DNA of 64,000 bases from Candidatus Allofournierella merdigallinarum (GTDB taxonomy: Bacteria > Bacillota > Clostridia > Oscillospirales > Ruminococcaceae). Position numbers and translations under genes: made by a program. Within the stretch, counting starts at the first letter, position 1; the number at the start of each line of letters is the position of its first letter. Of the stretch, positions 26,283-34,670 are shown piece after piece. The notes beneath the pieces were generated by a model, which had not been told where the DNA came from, ran no database searches, and worked only from the letters and a program-made list of their open reading frames with translations. Where the stretch lies: assembly GCA_019117205.1 (NCBI GenBank), contig DXAC01000015.1:1-64000 (forward strand). Reading direction: 5' to 3'.

Positions 26283-27548
26283 TCAGTCCTCGAGGCGCCC
26301 GAAGCAGCGGAACAGATAGAACGTGTTGGCAAAACCGGTGAGCAGAACGATGAGCAGCGTCGTGGCTGCGGCGCCCATCGAGCCCCACCACTGGATGAAG
26401 AACCAGTTCGAAAGGATGTTCGCGGGGCCGGACACGGCGGACACGATGAAGTTGAACCTGAGCTTGCGCTGGGTGGTCATCAGGTTGCCGGCGATGGTGC
26501 GGAACGTGCCGGAGAAAAAGTAGCTCACCGCCAGCACCCGGAACACCGGCACCGCGTCCAGGTAGATCTCGCCGAACAGGATGCGGATCAGCAGCGGGGC
26601 GAACAGGAACAGCCCCCCGGAGATGATCGCGTTCAGGCCGCCCACCGCCGCCAGCGTGGCCTTGTAGTGCTGTATGCACCACTGCTTTTCCCGGTTGTGC
26701 CGCGCGAAATAGGGATACAGATACACCGCGATGGCCGACGGGATAAAGGTAAGCGCGGTGGGGATGGTGGTGGCCACCTTGTAGCTGGCCAGGATGGTCT
26801 CGTTGGGGTCCACGATGCCCAGCACGAACACGTCGGACAGATACAGCAGCTGGGACAGGCCGTTGGTGGCCATGGACAACAGCGAGATCTTGACAAGGTC
26901 CACCCGGTCGGTGCGGTCGATGGCGCCGGGGCGGCCCAGCAGCCGGAACAGCGGGAACCTGAGCACGCAGCCGGCGTAGACAAAGGTGAGCAGCAGCGCC
27001 AGGTATTTGCCCCAGACCAGGCCGTATTCCCGGGCCGCCACCGCGCCCAGGATGGAGCACACGCAGACGCACAGGGTATTCACCGTGTTGAGCGCCGCAT
27101 ACTCCCTGTTGCGCCTCTGCCCCCGGAGGTAGATGGTCATCCACTCGAAGATGAATTGCAGCGGCGGCAGCAGACACAGCGCCTGGATCATCCGGCCGCC
27201 GCCGGGGATGGAGAGGGGCAGCAGGGTGCCGATGAGCACCAGCAGCACCGTCAGCGCCCCGTCGGCATACAGGCCCACCCGCGCGCCGAAGCGGCACAGA
27301 TCATCGTAGTAGGCCCTGTCGTCCGCCCGCTCGCTGCACAGCTGCAACAGCCCCGACACCACACCCAGCCCGTTGAGCAGCAGCACCAGGCTGTAGATGT
27401 TCCAGGCGTAGGTGAAGACCCCGTACGCCTCCTTGGAGATCAGCCGCACCAGCACCACGTTGCTGAGGAACGTGAGGATCTTGTTGATGACGCTGCTGCC
27501 GAAGATGTGGAAAAAGCCGGTTTGAAAAAGTTTTTTAAAAGCTCCCAT
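26283..27548 (-). CDS. wzx: Wzx-type oligosaccharide flippase
   Basis: A 421-residue polytopic protein of the polysaccharide transporter (MOP/PST) superfamily, with roughly 12 hydrophobic helices (INKILTFLSNVVLVRLISKE near the N-terminus is characteristic). It should flip undecaprenyl-linked repeat units. It is the last gene of the second minus-strand glycan cluster. This makes a Wzx-dependent route separate from the Wzm/Wzt exporter nearby. Confidence 0.85.
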   Translation of the reverse strand: MGAFKKLFQTGFFHIFGSSVINKILTFLSNVVLVRLISKEAYGVFTYAWNIYSLVLLLNGLGVVSGLLQLCSERADDRAYYDDLCRFGARVGLYADGALTVLLVLIGTLLPLSIPGGGRMIQALCLLPPLQFIFEWMTIYLRGQRRNREYAALNTVNTLCVCVCSILGAVAAREYGLVWGKYLALLLTFVYAGCVLRFPLFRLLGRPGAIDRTDRVDLVKISLLSMATNGLSQLLYLSDVFVLGIVDPNETILASYKVATTIPTALTFIPSAIAVYLYPYFARHNREKQWCIQHYKATLAAVGGLNAIISGGLFLFAPLLIRILFGEIYLDAVPVFRVLAVSYFFSGTFRTIAGNLMTTQRKLRFNFIVSAVSGPANILSNWFFIQWWGSMGAAATTLLIVLLTGFANTFYLFRCFGRLED

Positions 27549-27563
27549 GCCAAACCAACGTCC

Positions 27564-28850
27564 TTATGTAATTGCCTCTTCCCGGGCACTGCCGGCGGCC
27601 AGCCGCTCGCCCAGCTGGTAAGCCTGGGCCACGCAGTCCTCGATGGAGCAGTATTTCCAGTCGCCGTAGCGGCCGATGGTGTGGATGTGCTCCTGGGCGA
27701 GGCGGGCCTTGAGCCGCTCCTTTTCCCGCTGGGACTCCGCGGAGATGTGGACATAGGCCGGGTCCATCAGCACGCAGTTCCAGGCAAACAGTTTGTGGGC
27801 GGTGACCAGCCCGGCCTTTTTCAGGTCGCACAGCACCCGGTCGAACCAGTCCTCCGGCCGGACCCGGGCGTCCTCCGGCAGGCCGATCTCCACATAGAGG
27901 CTCATCTTGTCCCGGTGGAGGATGTTGTTGTAGAAGCCCACCCGGTAGAACACCAGGTCGGGGTCCGGGTAGTAGATCCAGTGGACCGTCCGGTCTTCAG
28001 GGGGCGCGTCGAAGCCCAGGTTGAAGATCAGGACCTTGTTGGAGGTGTAGCTCGCCCGGTGGGGCAGGCCGCACATGCTGAGCAGTCGGGGGAACGGCAT
28101 GGTGCTGATCAGCCGCCGGTAGTGTACCTCCAGATCACCCGCGACCGCCACCTGCCGGTCGGGCAGGATCCTTTCCACCTGCCGGCCCAGCCGGAGGCTG
28201 CCGGCGTCCACCTCTTTCAGCAGCTCCTCCACAAAGGCCGCCGCGCCTTTGGCGGAATAGAAGAACGTGTCGTTGTAGGTGCCTATCTTCTCCCCGCGAA
28301 AATGCCGGATGATCTCCGCGGGCTCCGCCTTTGGGAAAAAGCGGCCCATGGCGTCGATGTCCAGCTCGTTCAGGTCGCAGGAATAGAGCTTTTCGTTGTA
28401 GGGGATGAGGAATTTCTCGGCGATGGGCACGCCGAATTTCGCATACAGCATCTCCTTGAAGTTGGCGGGCGCTTCCCCGCCCCGCCCCTCGAACAGGCCG
28501 CACAGGCAGTCGATGAACTCCTCCTTGTCCAGCTGGCAGATGTTGAACTGAAAGGGGTAGTCCACATAGCGGCCGCGGTAGAAGATAAGGGTGCGCTTGT
28601 GGTTGTACACATTGTCCCCGCTTTGGAGGAACGGGGCGAACCTGCGCCGGAGCTGCTGCTGGCTGAAATGAAAAAAGTGGCCCGCGTAGTCCCAGACGAA
28701 CTCCCCCGCGTAAAAGGTCCGGCAATATCCCCCCGCTTCGCGCTCCTTTTCCAGGATGAGATAGGAGCCCGCCTTTAGCCGGGAGGCCAGCGCCAGGCCG
28801 GACACCCCGGCGCCTATGATCAGATTTTCGGTGTGGACCGCTGTTTTCAT
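27564..28850 (-). CDS. FAD-dependent protein related to UDP-galactopyranose mutase / amine oxidase
   Basis: A 428-residue flavoprotein. The N-terminal dinucleotide fold IIGAGVSGLALASRL binds FAD, and EKEREAGGYCRTF follows the ADP-ribose contact. Near the C-terminus GRYGDWKYCSIEDC resembles the FAD-closing motif of UGM-like enzymes in glycan loci. Length is slightly above UGM (about 370-390). ATGs lie at 28856 and 28850; GAGGG directly abuts the first and is six bases from the second, so 28850 is preferred. A ring-contracting mutase or another sugar oxidoreductase is possible. Confidence 0.65.
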   Translation of the reverse strand: MKTAVHTENLIIGAGVSGLALASRLKAGSYLILEKEREAGGYCRTFYAGEFVWDYAGHFFHFSQQQLRRRFAPFLQSGDNVYNHKRTLIFYRGRYVDYPFQFNICQLDKEEFIDCLCGLFEGRGGEAPANFKEMLYAKFGVPIAEKFLIPYNEKLYSCDLNELDIDAMGRFFPKAEPAEIIRHFRGEKIGTYNDTFFYSAKGAAAFVEELLKEVDAGSLRLGRQVERILPDRQVAVAGDLEVHYRRLISTMPFPRLLSMCGLPHRASYTSNKVLIFNLGFDAPPEDRTVHWIYYPDPDLVFYRVGFYNNILHRDKMSLYVEIGLPEDARVRPEDWFDRVLCDLKKAGLVTAHKLFAWNCVLMDPAYVHISAESQREKERLKARLAQEHIHTIGRYGDWKYCSIEDCVAQAYQLGERLAAGSAREEAIT

Positions 28851-28859
28851 CTGCATCCC

Positions 28860-29735
28860 TCAAAGATCCAAAACGTGATACTCGCTGTACAATTCCTGTA
28901 TCTTCTCTGGCGCGTAGTGCTCCAGAACATAGTCATGGCCCACCAGGTTCAGTTCCGGCGCCTTTTCGATAACGGAGCAAAAGGCGCGGTCGACCGCGTC
29001 GATGTCCATCGACGCCGGGGCCACGGCCCCCGGATGCTCATACCGGTAGACCACCTGCTTGCCTTTCGCCAGCGCTTCCATGAGCATCAGCGACAGCCCG
29101 TCGTGTTCCGGCAGGCGCACCAGCACCGAGATCTTCCGGTACATCTCTTCCATCTGCCCGGCGTCCAGTGTTCCGCAAAAGATGACATTGTCGGCGGCGG
29201 GCGTCTCGAAGCCCTTGTTTGCCACGATGTAAAAGGGGATGTCCGGGTGCCGCGCCGCCAGGGCCGTCACCAGCTCCGCGTGGTAGAACGTCTCTTTTCC
29301 CTGGGGGATGTAGGCCAGCGCGGCGTGGCGCGGCGGCACGCTTTGCAGCTCCATGGGCAGCTGCTGGGGTACGATGGGGATGAACTGCGCCCGGATGCCC
29401 ACCGACGCCAGCTCCTGCCGAAGCAGCGGGCTGCACGCCAGGTGCATCGCGTGGTCATAAACCCGCAGCCGCCTGGGTGCGCGGAGGTAGTTGTACACGT
29501 CGGTGCCGATCCAGTGGATGATCAGCTTTTTGCGGCACAGGCCGGCGAACCGGACGATCCTTTCGCTGAAGTTGCCCACAACATACACCCGGTCCGCCCG
29601 GAGGATGCCCAGCGCCATGTCGAGCCTGCCCCGCCAGCCGCTGCCGCGCGGCGCAAAGAACCGGCGCTCGCCGGATGCCAAGAGCTTTTGGATGTGCTTC
29701 GTCTGGCCCGAACCCACAAGAAATATCCTCTGCAC
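28860..29735 (-). CDS. small glycosyltransferase (GT4-like)
   Basis: A 291-residue GT-B type protein. The C-terminal half has VIFCGTLDAGQM and LPEHDGLSLMLMEALAKGK, the E-x7-E-like donor motif of GT4 enzymes. The N-terminal acceptor domain is shorter than usual. The start is GTG with GGGGAG eight bases upstream. It overlaps the leader of the flavoprotein gene. The donor sugar cannot be told from sequence. Confidence 0.7.
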   Translation of the reverse strand: MQRIFLVGSGQTKHIQKLLASGERRFFAPRGSGWRGRLDMALGILRADRVYVVGNFSERIVRFAGLCRKKLIIHWIGTDVYNYLRAPRRLRVYDHAMHLACSPLLRQELASVGIRAQFIPIVPQQLPMELQSVPPRHAALAYIPQGKETFYHAELVTALAARHPDIPFYIVANKGFETPAADNVIFCGTLDAGQMEEMYRKISVLVRLPEHDGLSLMLMEALAKGKQVVYRYEHPGAVAPASMDIDAVDRAFCSVIEKAPELNLVGHDYVLEHYAPEKIQELYSEYHVLDL

Positions 29736-29765
29736 ACTGCGTCTCCCCTTTTTATGCTTGCCTTT

Positions 29766-31082
29766 TCAGCTCCGCCCCTGAGCCCGCTTTTCCTCCATCA
29801 GCCGCCAAACCTGTTCCGCAATGCGCTGATAGGAGTATCCGGCCACATACGCCTCGTCCCGCCGGATGGTCACCTCGCCGGTGCGTTTCCACTCCTGGTA
29901 TTTTTCCAGGATGTAGCCCTTGAGCGCGGGATAGGTCTCCTCGTGGCGGCACTGTTCGTAGCATACGCCGCCCAGCCGATGGATATTCTGCGCCGGCAGG
30001 CTGTGGGGCATGTCCCCCGTGACCACGTACGCGATGGGCTTGCCCGTCATCATATATTCGTAGGTCTTGCCGGTCCACATGCACTGGGCGCGGGCCTCGT
30101 TCCAGCCCGTTTGCAGCAGCACCGCCGCGCTTTGCTGCAGCGCGAAAGCCTGCTGGCGGGCAAGGACGCCCTTGTCCTCCAGAAAGGCCTCCGCCCCCTG
30201 CTTTTTCGCCATGGCAAGGGCCTCGCGCCCCTGCCCGCCGGCATAGACGAGGCGGGCGTGCTCCTCGTCCAGCACCCCCTCCTCTTTCAGCTCCCGCAGC
30301 AGCCGAAAGAAGACGCCCAGATCGGTTTTCTCCCCGTACAGCGTGCCGGTGAACACCAGGTCAAAGCGCCGGGGCGGCAGGGACGGCCGCCGCTCCGCCG
30401 GGTCGTATCCGTTGGTGACGACCTCCACCCGGGCGCCGGCGGGCTCGTTGATGTACAGCGAGTCCAGCACCTTGGTGAGGACGTCGGCGGCGGCGCAGTG
30501 CCGGCGGACGAAGCGGTCGTGCCGGCGGAACGCCAGCGGCGCGTCGGTGTGCTTTGCGTAGGGGTCGCGGAAGTCGGCGATCCACACGGCCCGGGGACAC
30601 CGTTTTTTGATGCGCTCGGCCACCAGATGGGGCCAGGCGGGGCCATAGGTGGACACGATCACGTCGAAGTCCAGGGTCTTGTCCTTTAAAAAGGCCATCG
30701 TCTGGCTGTAGGAGATGCGCTCCTTTTCGTCCCGCACCGCCAGCAGCAGCTCCCTTTTCAACAGGGCCGGCTGGACGGGTCTCTGGCTGTACGCCGTTTG
30801 CTCCGCGCTTTGCACCTGGCCGGCGTTTTGGTGCTTGAGGGCCTCGTAGAGCTTCATCCGGCGGCCTTTGGGCACCTGCCAATACCGGTGGAACGCCGCC
30901 ATGTCCCGCTCCAGCAGCACGTCCTTTTTCTGCCCGCCCGGGCCGAACTCCTTTTGGTCGGTGAGCACCGTGATCTCCGCCTCGGGATGCGCCGCCCGGA
31001 TGTACTTCGCGATCTTGGTCCACCGCACCGAGGCGATGGACTGGAGCGGAGCAATGTATTCGCTGATGATCAGGATCTTCAT
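29766..31082 (-). CDS. glycosyltransferase family 4 protein
   Basis: A 438-residue GT-B enzyme. MKILIISEYIAPLQSIASVRW is the family-type N-terminus. LVFTGTLYGEKTDLGVFF starts the donor domain, and WTGKTYEYMMTGKPIAYVV is the donor-binding helix region. The frame is open upstream, but the ATG at 31082 has an AGGCGGA site and the homologous start. It lies between a GT2 gene and a small GT gene in the Wzx cluster. Confidence 0.82.
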   Translation of the reverse strand: MKILIISEYIAPLQSIASVRWTKIAKYIRAAHPEAEITVLTDQKEFGPGGQKKDVLLERDMAAFHRYWQVPKGRRMKLYEALKHQNAGQVQSAEQTAYSQRPVQPALLKRELLLAVRDEKERISYSQTMAFLKDKTLDFDVIVSTYGPAWPHLVAERIKKRCPRAVWIADFRDPYAKHTDAPLAFRRHDRFVRRHCAAADVLTKVLDSLYINEPAGARVEVVTNGYDPAERRPSLPPRRFDLVFTGTLYGEKTDLGVFFRLLRELKEEGVLDEEHARLVYAGGQGREALAMAKKQGAEAFLEDKGVLARQQAFALQQSAAVLLQTGWNEARAQCMWTGKTYEYMMTGKPIAYVVTGDMPHSLPAQNIHRLGGVCYEQCRHEETYPALKGYILEKYQEWKRTGEVTIRRDEAYVAGYSYQRIAEQVWRLMEEKRAQGRS

Positions 31083-31108
31083 CGTATCCGCCTTTTCTCC
31101 GCGGCCTC

Positions 31109-32062
31109 TCAAAGCGCGGAATATATTTTTTTGCCCAGCAGCGCAAGGGCCGCCGCGGCGCGGTTTTTCGCCCGGGCGTTTTTGTCCAGCAGCATCTGCC
31201 GCCGGTAGCCCTTTAAAAAGCGCCAGATCCTCTCTTCCGCCTGCCGCACCGCCTCGTCCGACCGGTCGGCCCCTTTCATCCAGCGCAGCACCTGGCTGTA
31301 AGAGCTGAACCTGCGGGCGTTGGCCGCGGGGAGGTATTCCGGGCAGTTGGCCTCCACGAAAGCCACGATCTCATCCGCCGCGTCCAGCTGATCGAACATC
31401 CGCGGGCTGAAAGTCTGGTGCATGATGCTTTCGGGGTTCTCCCGGTAGGCGTAGAGCTTTTGGGGGATGTAGACCACCTTGTCCGCCTTGTAGAGCACCT
31501 TGTATAAGGTGAACAGGTCCTCGTACAGCCGGCCCCGGGGGAAACGAAAGCCCTCCAAAAGGCTCCGCTGGTAGAGCTTGCCGCAGGCGCTGGTTTCAAA
31601 AGGCCGCTGGTAGAGCATACGCTCCATCGCCTCGGGGCCCGTGAACGCCGCCGCGCCGCCCCGCCGGGGCGGAAAGGGGGCGTCCTCCCGGGCCACCGCC
31701 AGCAGATCGCACACCACCACGTCCGCCCGGGCCCGCCGGGCCTCTTCCAGCAGGGTGGCCGCCAGGTCCGCGGACACCCAGTCGTCGCTGTCCACAAAGG
31801 TGACGTACTCCCCTCCTGCCTCCGCAAAGCCCGCGTTGCGGGCGTCGGACAGGCCGCCGTTGGGTTTGTGAAGAACGCGGATGCGCCGGTCGCAGGCGGC
31901 CAGTTCGTCGCAGATCCCGCCGCTGCCGTCGGTGGAGCCGTCGTCCACCAGGATGATCTCCAGCTCCTCCAGGGTCTGCCGCTGTATGCTGGCCACACAT
32001 GTATGCAGGTACCGGGCCACGTTGTACACGGGAACGATCACACTGACCTTTGCCTGCTTCAT
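31109..32062 (-). CDS. glycosyltransferase family 2 protein
   Basis: A 317-residue GT-A enzyme: KVSVIVPVYNVARYL, ILVDDGSTDGS, SDARNAGF and the DxD-type motif FVDSDDW. The frame is open well upstream, but the ATG at 32062 overlaps the stop of the preceding GT4 gene (ATGA), giving translational coupling. It transfers an unknown sugar to a lipid-linked acceptor at the inner face of the membrane. Confidence 0.87.
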   Translation of the reverse strand: MKQAKVSVIVPVYNVARYLHTCVASIQRQTLEELEIILVDDGSTDGSGGICDELAACDRRIRVLHKPNGGLSDARNAGFAEAGGEYVTFVDSDDWVSADLAATLLEEARRARADVVVCDLLAVAREDAPFPPRRGGAAAFTGPEAMERMLYQRPFETSACGKLYQRSLLEGFRFPRGRLYEDLFTLYKVLYKADKVVYIPQKLYAYRENPESIMHQTFSPRMFDQLDAADEIVAFVEANCPEYLPAANARRFSSYSQVLRWMKGADRSDEAVRQAEERIWRFLKGYRRQMLLDKNARAKNRAAAALALLGKKIYSAL

Positions 32063-33153
32063 GCCCGGGCCCTCCGCAGATAAAATTTCCCCAGCCGGGC
32101 GGCCTGTCCGGAAAGCTCCGGGACGGCCGCGCCCCTGGCCCTGTGTCCCCGGGGCAGGGCGCTGGCCCATTCCGCCGGGTCTTCCAGCGCCAGCTGCCGG
32201 GCGTTTTCCGCCACCACAGCCTGTGCCGGCACCCTGTCGGAAAACAGGCAGGGCAATCCGTTGGCCTGCGCCTCCAGCGCCACCACCGGCAACCCCTCGT
32301 AAAGGCTGGGCAGGCAAAACACATCCATGGCGGAGTAGAGCTTGTTCACATCCGCGCGGGCGCCGGTGAATACCACATCGTCTTGCAGCCCTGATCCCGC
32401 GACCTTGTCTTTGATCTGCTGCGCAAGTTCCCCTTCTCCCACAAGAAGCAGTCTGGCGTTCGGGCATTGCCGTTTGAGCGAAGCAAAGACCTGCACCAGA
32501 AACGCGTGGTTCTTGGCATAGGTGAACCGCCCCACATGCCCTGCCACAAACGCCTCCTGCGGTATGCCCAGCTCCCGCCGCAGCCGCGCGCGGGCCGCAG
32601 GGTCGAAGGCAAACTTTTCGGTTTCGATGGCATTGGGCATCACGCGGACCCTGCCCTTTTCAAAAGCCCGGTCACCGTACATCCAGCGCCCGGCTTTTTC
32701 GCCGCAGGCAAGCCAATCGGTGGCAAACAGTTTATTGAAAGGCCGAAGCAGATACTTCAGCAAGGTCTTTTTGCCCTCGCCCCAGTGGGCGGTGGAGTGG
32801 TTGTGGCAGATCCGCACCGGCACGCCGGCGCGCCAGGCGGCGAACAGCGCGAACACCGACATGGTGGACAGATGGGCGTGGACGATCTGATACCGCCGCT
32901 GCCTGAACGCCCGGTACAGCGCCCAGTGGTAGGCCAGCGGCCGGCTGTAAGGGGGGATGGGGCAGATGCCCGCCCCCAGGCGCTCCAGTTCCTTACGCTG
33001 GGGGAACGTGCTGTTTTCGGCAAAGTAGAAGTCAAACTGTATCTGCTCATGGTCGATATGGCGATAATAATTCATCACCACCGTCTCGATGCCGCCGCTG
33101 TCCATGCGGTTGAGCACCTGGGCCACCCGCAGGGGCTGTGCTGCTGTGTTCAT
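32059..33153 (-). CDS. glycosyltransferase family 4 protein (EpsF-like)
   Basis: A 364-residue GT4. N-terminal VLNRMDSGGIETVVMNYYR, HNHSTAHWG in the middle, and SLYEGLPVVALEAQANG as the E-x7-E donor motif. EpsF-type enzymes of Bacillus exopolysaccharide loci show the same pattern. It is the first transferase gene after the initiating sugar-1-phosphate transferase (18 bases away), so it may add the second sugar. This is inference from gene order. Confidence 0.86.
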   Translation of the reverse strand: MNTAAQPLRVAQVLNRMDSGGIETVVMNYYRHIDHEQIQFDFYFAENSTFPQRKELERLGAGICPIPPYSRPLAYHWALYRAFRQRRYQIVHAHLSTMSVFALFAAWRAGVPVRICHNHSTAHWGEGKKTLLKYLLRPFNKLFATDWLACGEKAGRWMYGDRAFEKGRVRVMPNAIETEKFAFDPAARARLRRELGIPQEAFVAGHVGRFTYAKNHAFLVQVFASLKRQCPNARLLLVGEGELAQQIKDKVAGSGLQDDVVFTGARADVNKLYSAMDVFCLPSLYEGLPVVALEAQANGLPCLFSDRVPAQAVVAENARQLALEDPAEWASALPRGHRARGAAVPELSGQAARLGKFYLRRARA

Positions 33154-33171
33154 CCGGCGCTCACCTGCCCT

Positions 33172-34563
33172 TTATGCGATCTTCTCGTCGTTCTTCATGC
33201 CGCCGAAAACGGTCATGAAAAGGATCTTCACGTCCAGCCAGAGGCTCCAGTTCTCGATGTACCAGATGTCGTACTTCACCCGTTTCTCGATGCTGGTGTC
33301 CCCCCGCAGGCCGTTCACCTGGGCCCAGCCGGTGATGCCCGGCCGCACCTGCTGGCGCACCAGATAGAGGGGGATCTCCTCCTTGAAGTGGTTCACATGG
33401 AACGGGATCTCCGGCCGGGGGCCGATGAGGCTCATGTCCCCCTTGAGCACGTTGAAGAACTGGGGCAGCTCGTCGATGCTGTACTTGCGGATGAAGCTGC
33501 CGAACCGGGTCTTGCGGGGGTCGGCGTTGGTGCTCCAGCCGGTGTCCTCGGTGCCGGTGATCCGCATACTGCGGAACTTGTACATCCGAAAGATCTTTTT
33601 GTCACGGCCCACCCGCTCCTGCCGGAAGAGGATGGGCCCCGGGCTGGAAAGCCGCACGCCGATGGCCGCGAAGAGCATCACCGGGCTGGTGAGCACGATC
33701 AGCACCAGCGAGCCGACGATGTCCATGCAGCGCTTGACGATCCGCCAGAGCACGTTGTCCAGCGGGGTGGTCCGCATATTGATCAGCTTGGTGCGGCCCA
33801 CCACGTCGATGGTGGGGTGGTCGGGGATGAAGTCGTTGTAAAAGGGGATGATGCTGATCCGCACGCCGGTCTTGTCGGCGGTGGCCAGCACCTGGCGCAT
33901 GAAGCCGATCTCGTCCGGCTCCAGCGCCGCCACCACCTCGTCCACCCCGCCGGCGCTGAGCACCGCCTCCAGCTGCTCAAAGGCGCCCAGCCGCGGCCCC
34001 AGACCGGGGCACTCCCGTTCGCTCACATAGCCGTCCAGCGCAAAGCCCATGTGGGGGTTGCGGCGCAGGTCCTCGGCGTACTGGCGGGCAAAGTGGCCGC
34101 TGCCCACCACCACCACATGTTTCTGGTTGTAGCCCAGCTTGCGGTAGTGGCGCAAAAAGCTACGCACCACCGCCCGCTTGCCGATGACCAGCAGGGTGGA
34201 ATACAGCCAGAAGAGGAACAGCGCCACCCGGGAGAATTCACTCATCCGCACCAGGTACATCAGCGCCATAAGGGCCAGCACGCCCACCCCGTTGATCAGC
34301 CCGATGGTGAGGCTCTCGGTGCCCATCTCCTTGAACCGGTAGGAGCCGTAGAGCCGGGCGAACAGGTACACCGCCACGATCGCCCCGCTGTATGCCAGCG
34401 CCATGCCCCAGTACAGGGGCTCGTCGATCCAGACAAGGGCGCCCTGGTGGCCGTCGATCAGGAAATACTTGGTGAACAGGGCGGCAAAATAGGCCGCAAA
34501 GATCAGCAGCGCGTCCGAGAGCAGGTTCAGTTCATTGACCAGCCGCTGGTTTTTTCGGATCAT
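33172..34563 (-). CDS. undecaprenyl-phosphate sugar-1-phosphate transferase (WbaP/WcaJ type)
   Basis: A 463-residue initiating transferase. About four N-terminal membrane helices, a Rossmann-like middle domain (HVVVVGSGHFARQYAEDL), a further helix, then the catalytic Bac_transf domain with KFRSM, SIDELPQ and GPRPE. It starts synthesis of a glycan on undecaprenyl phosphate, usually with glucose- or galactose-1-phosphate. The ATG at 34563 follows AAAGGGGAA. It is the first gene of its operon, directly behind a strong promoter. Confidence 0.9.
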   Translation of the reverse strand: MIRKNQRLVNELNLLSDALLIFAAYFAALFTKYFLIDGHQGALVWIDEPLYWGMALAYSGAIVAVYLFARLYGSYRFKEMGTESLTIGLINGVGVLALMALMYLVRMSEFSRVALFLFWLYSTLLVIGKRAVVRSFLRHYRKLGYNQKHVVVVGSGHFARQYAEDLRRNPHMGFALDGYVSERECPGLGPRLGAFEQLEAVLSAGGVDEVVAALEPDEIGFMRQVLATADKTGVRISIIPFYNDFIPDHPTIDVVGRTKLINMRTTPLDNVLWRIVKRCMDIVGSLVLIVLTSPVMLFAAIGVRLSSPGPILFRQERVGRDKKIFRMYKFRSMRITGTEDTGWSTNADPRKTRFGSFIRKYSIDELPQFFNVLKGDMSLIGPRPEIPFHVNHFKEEIPLYLVRQQVRPGITGWAQVNGLRGDTSIEKRVKYDIWYIENWSLWLDVKILFMTVFGGMKNDEKIA

Positions 34564-34609
34564 CCCTGTTTCCCCTTTCTTCGGATCTTTTCGCCGGTAT
34601 ATCTGATTT

Positions 34610-34638
34610 ATTATACCACAAAGGCCCCCTGTTTCCAA
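34610..34638 (-). promoter_or_regulatory. predicted promoter of the Wzx-type glycan operon
   Basis: Minus strand TTGGAA (34633-34638), 17 bases, TATAAT (34610-34615), about 45 bases upstream of the initiating transferase start. Confidence 0.72.
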
Positions 34639-34670
34639 GCTGATCGCGGCCATTTTGCGCCGCCCGGCGC

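Noticed and set aside
26271..28778. Open frame of 835 codons antisense to the flippase and flavoprotein genes
   Set aside because: Shadow frame; it spans two real genes, with a repetitive His/Gln/Arg-rich translation.
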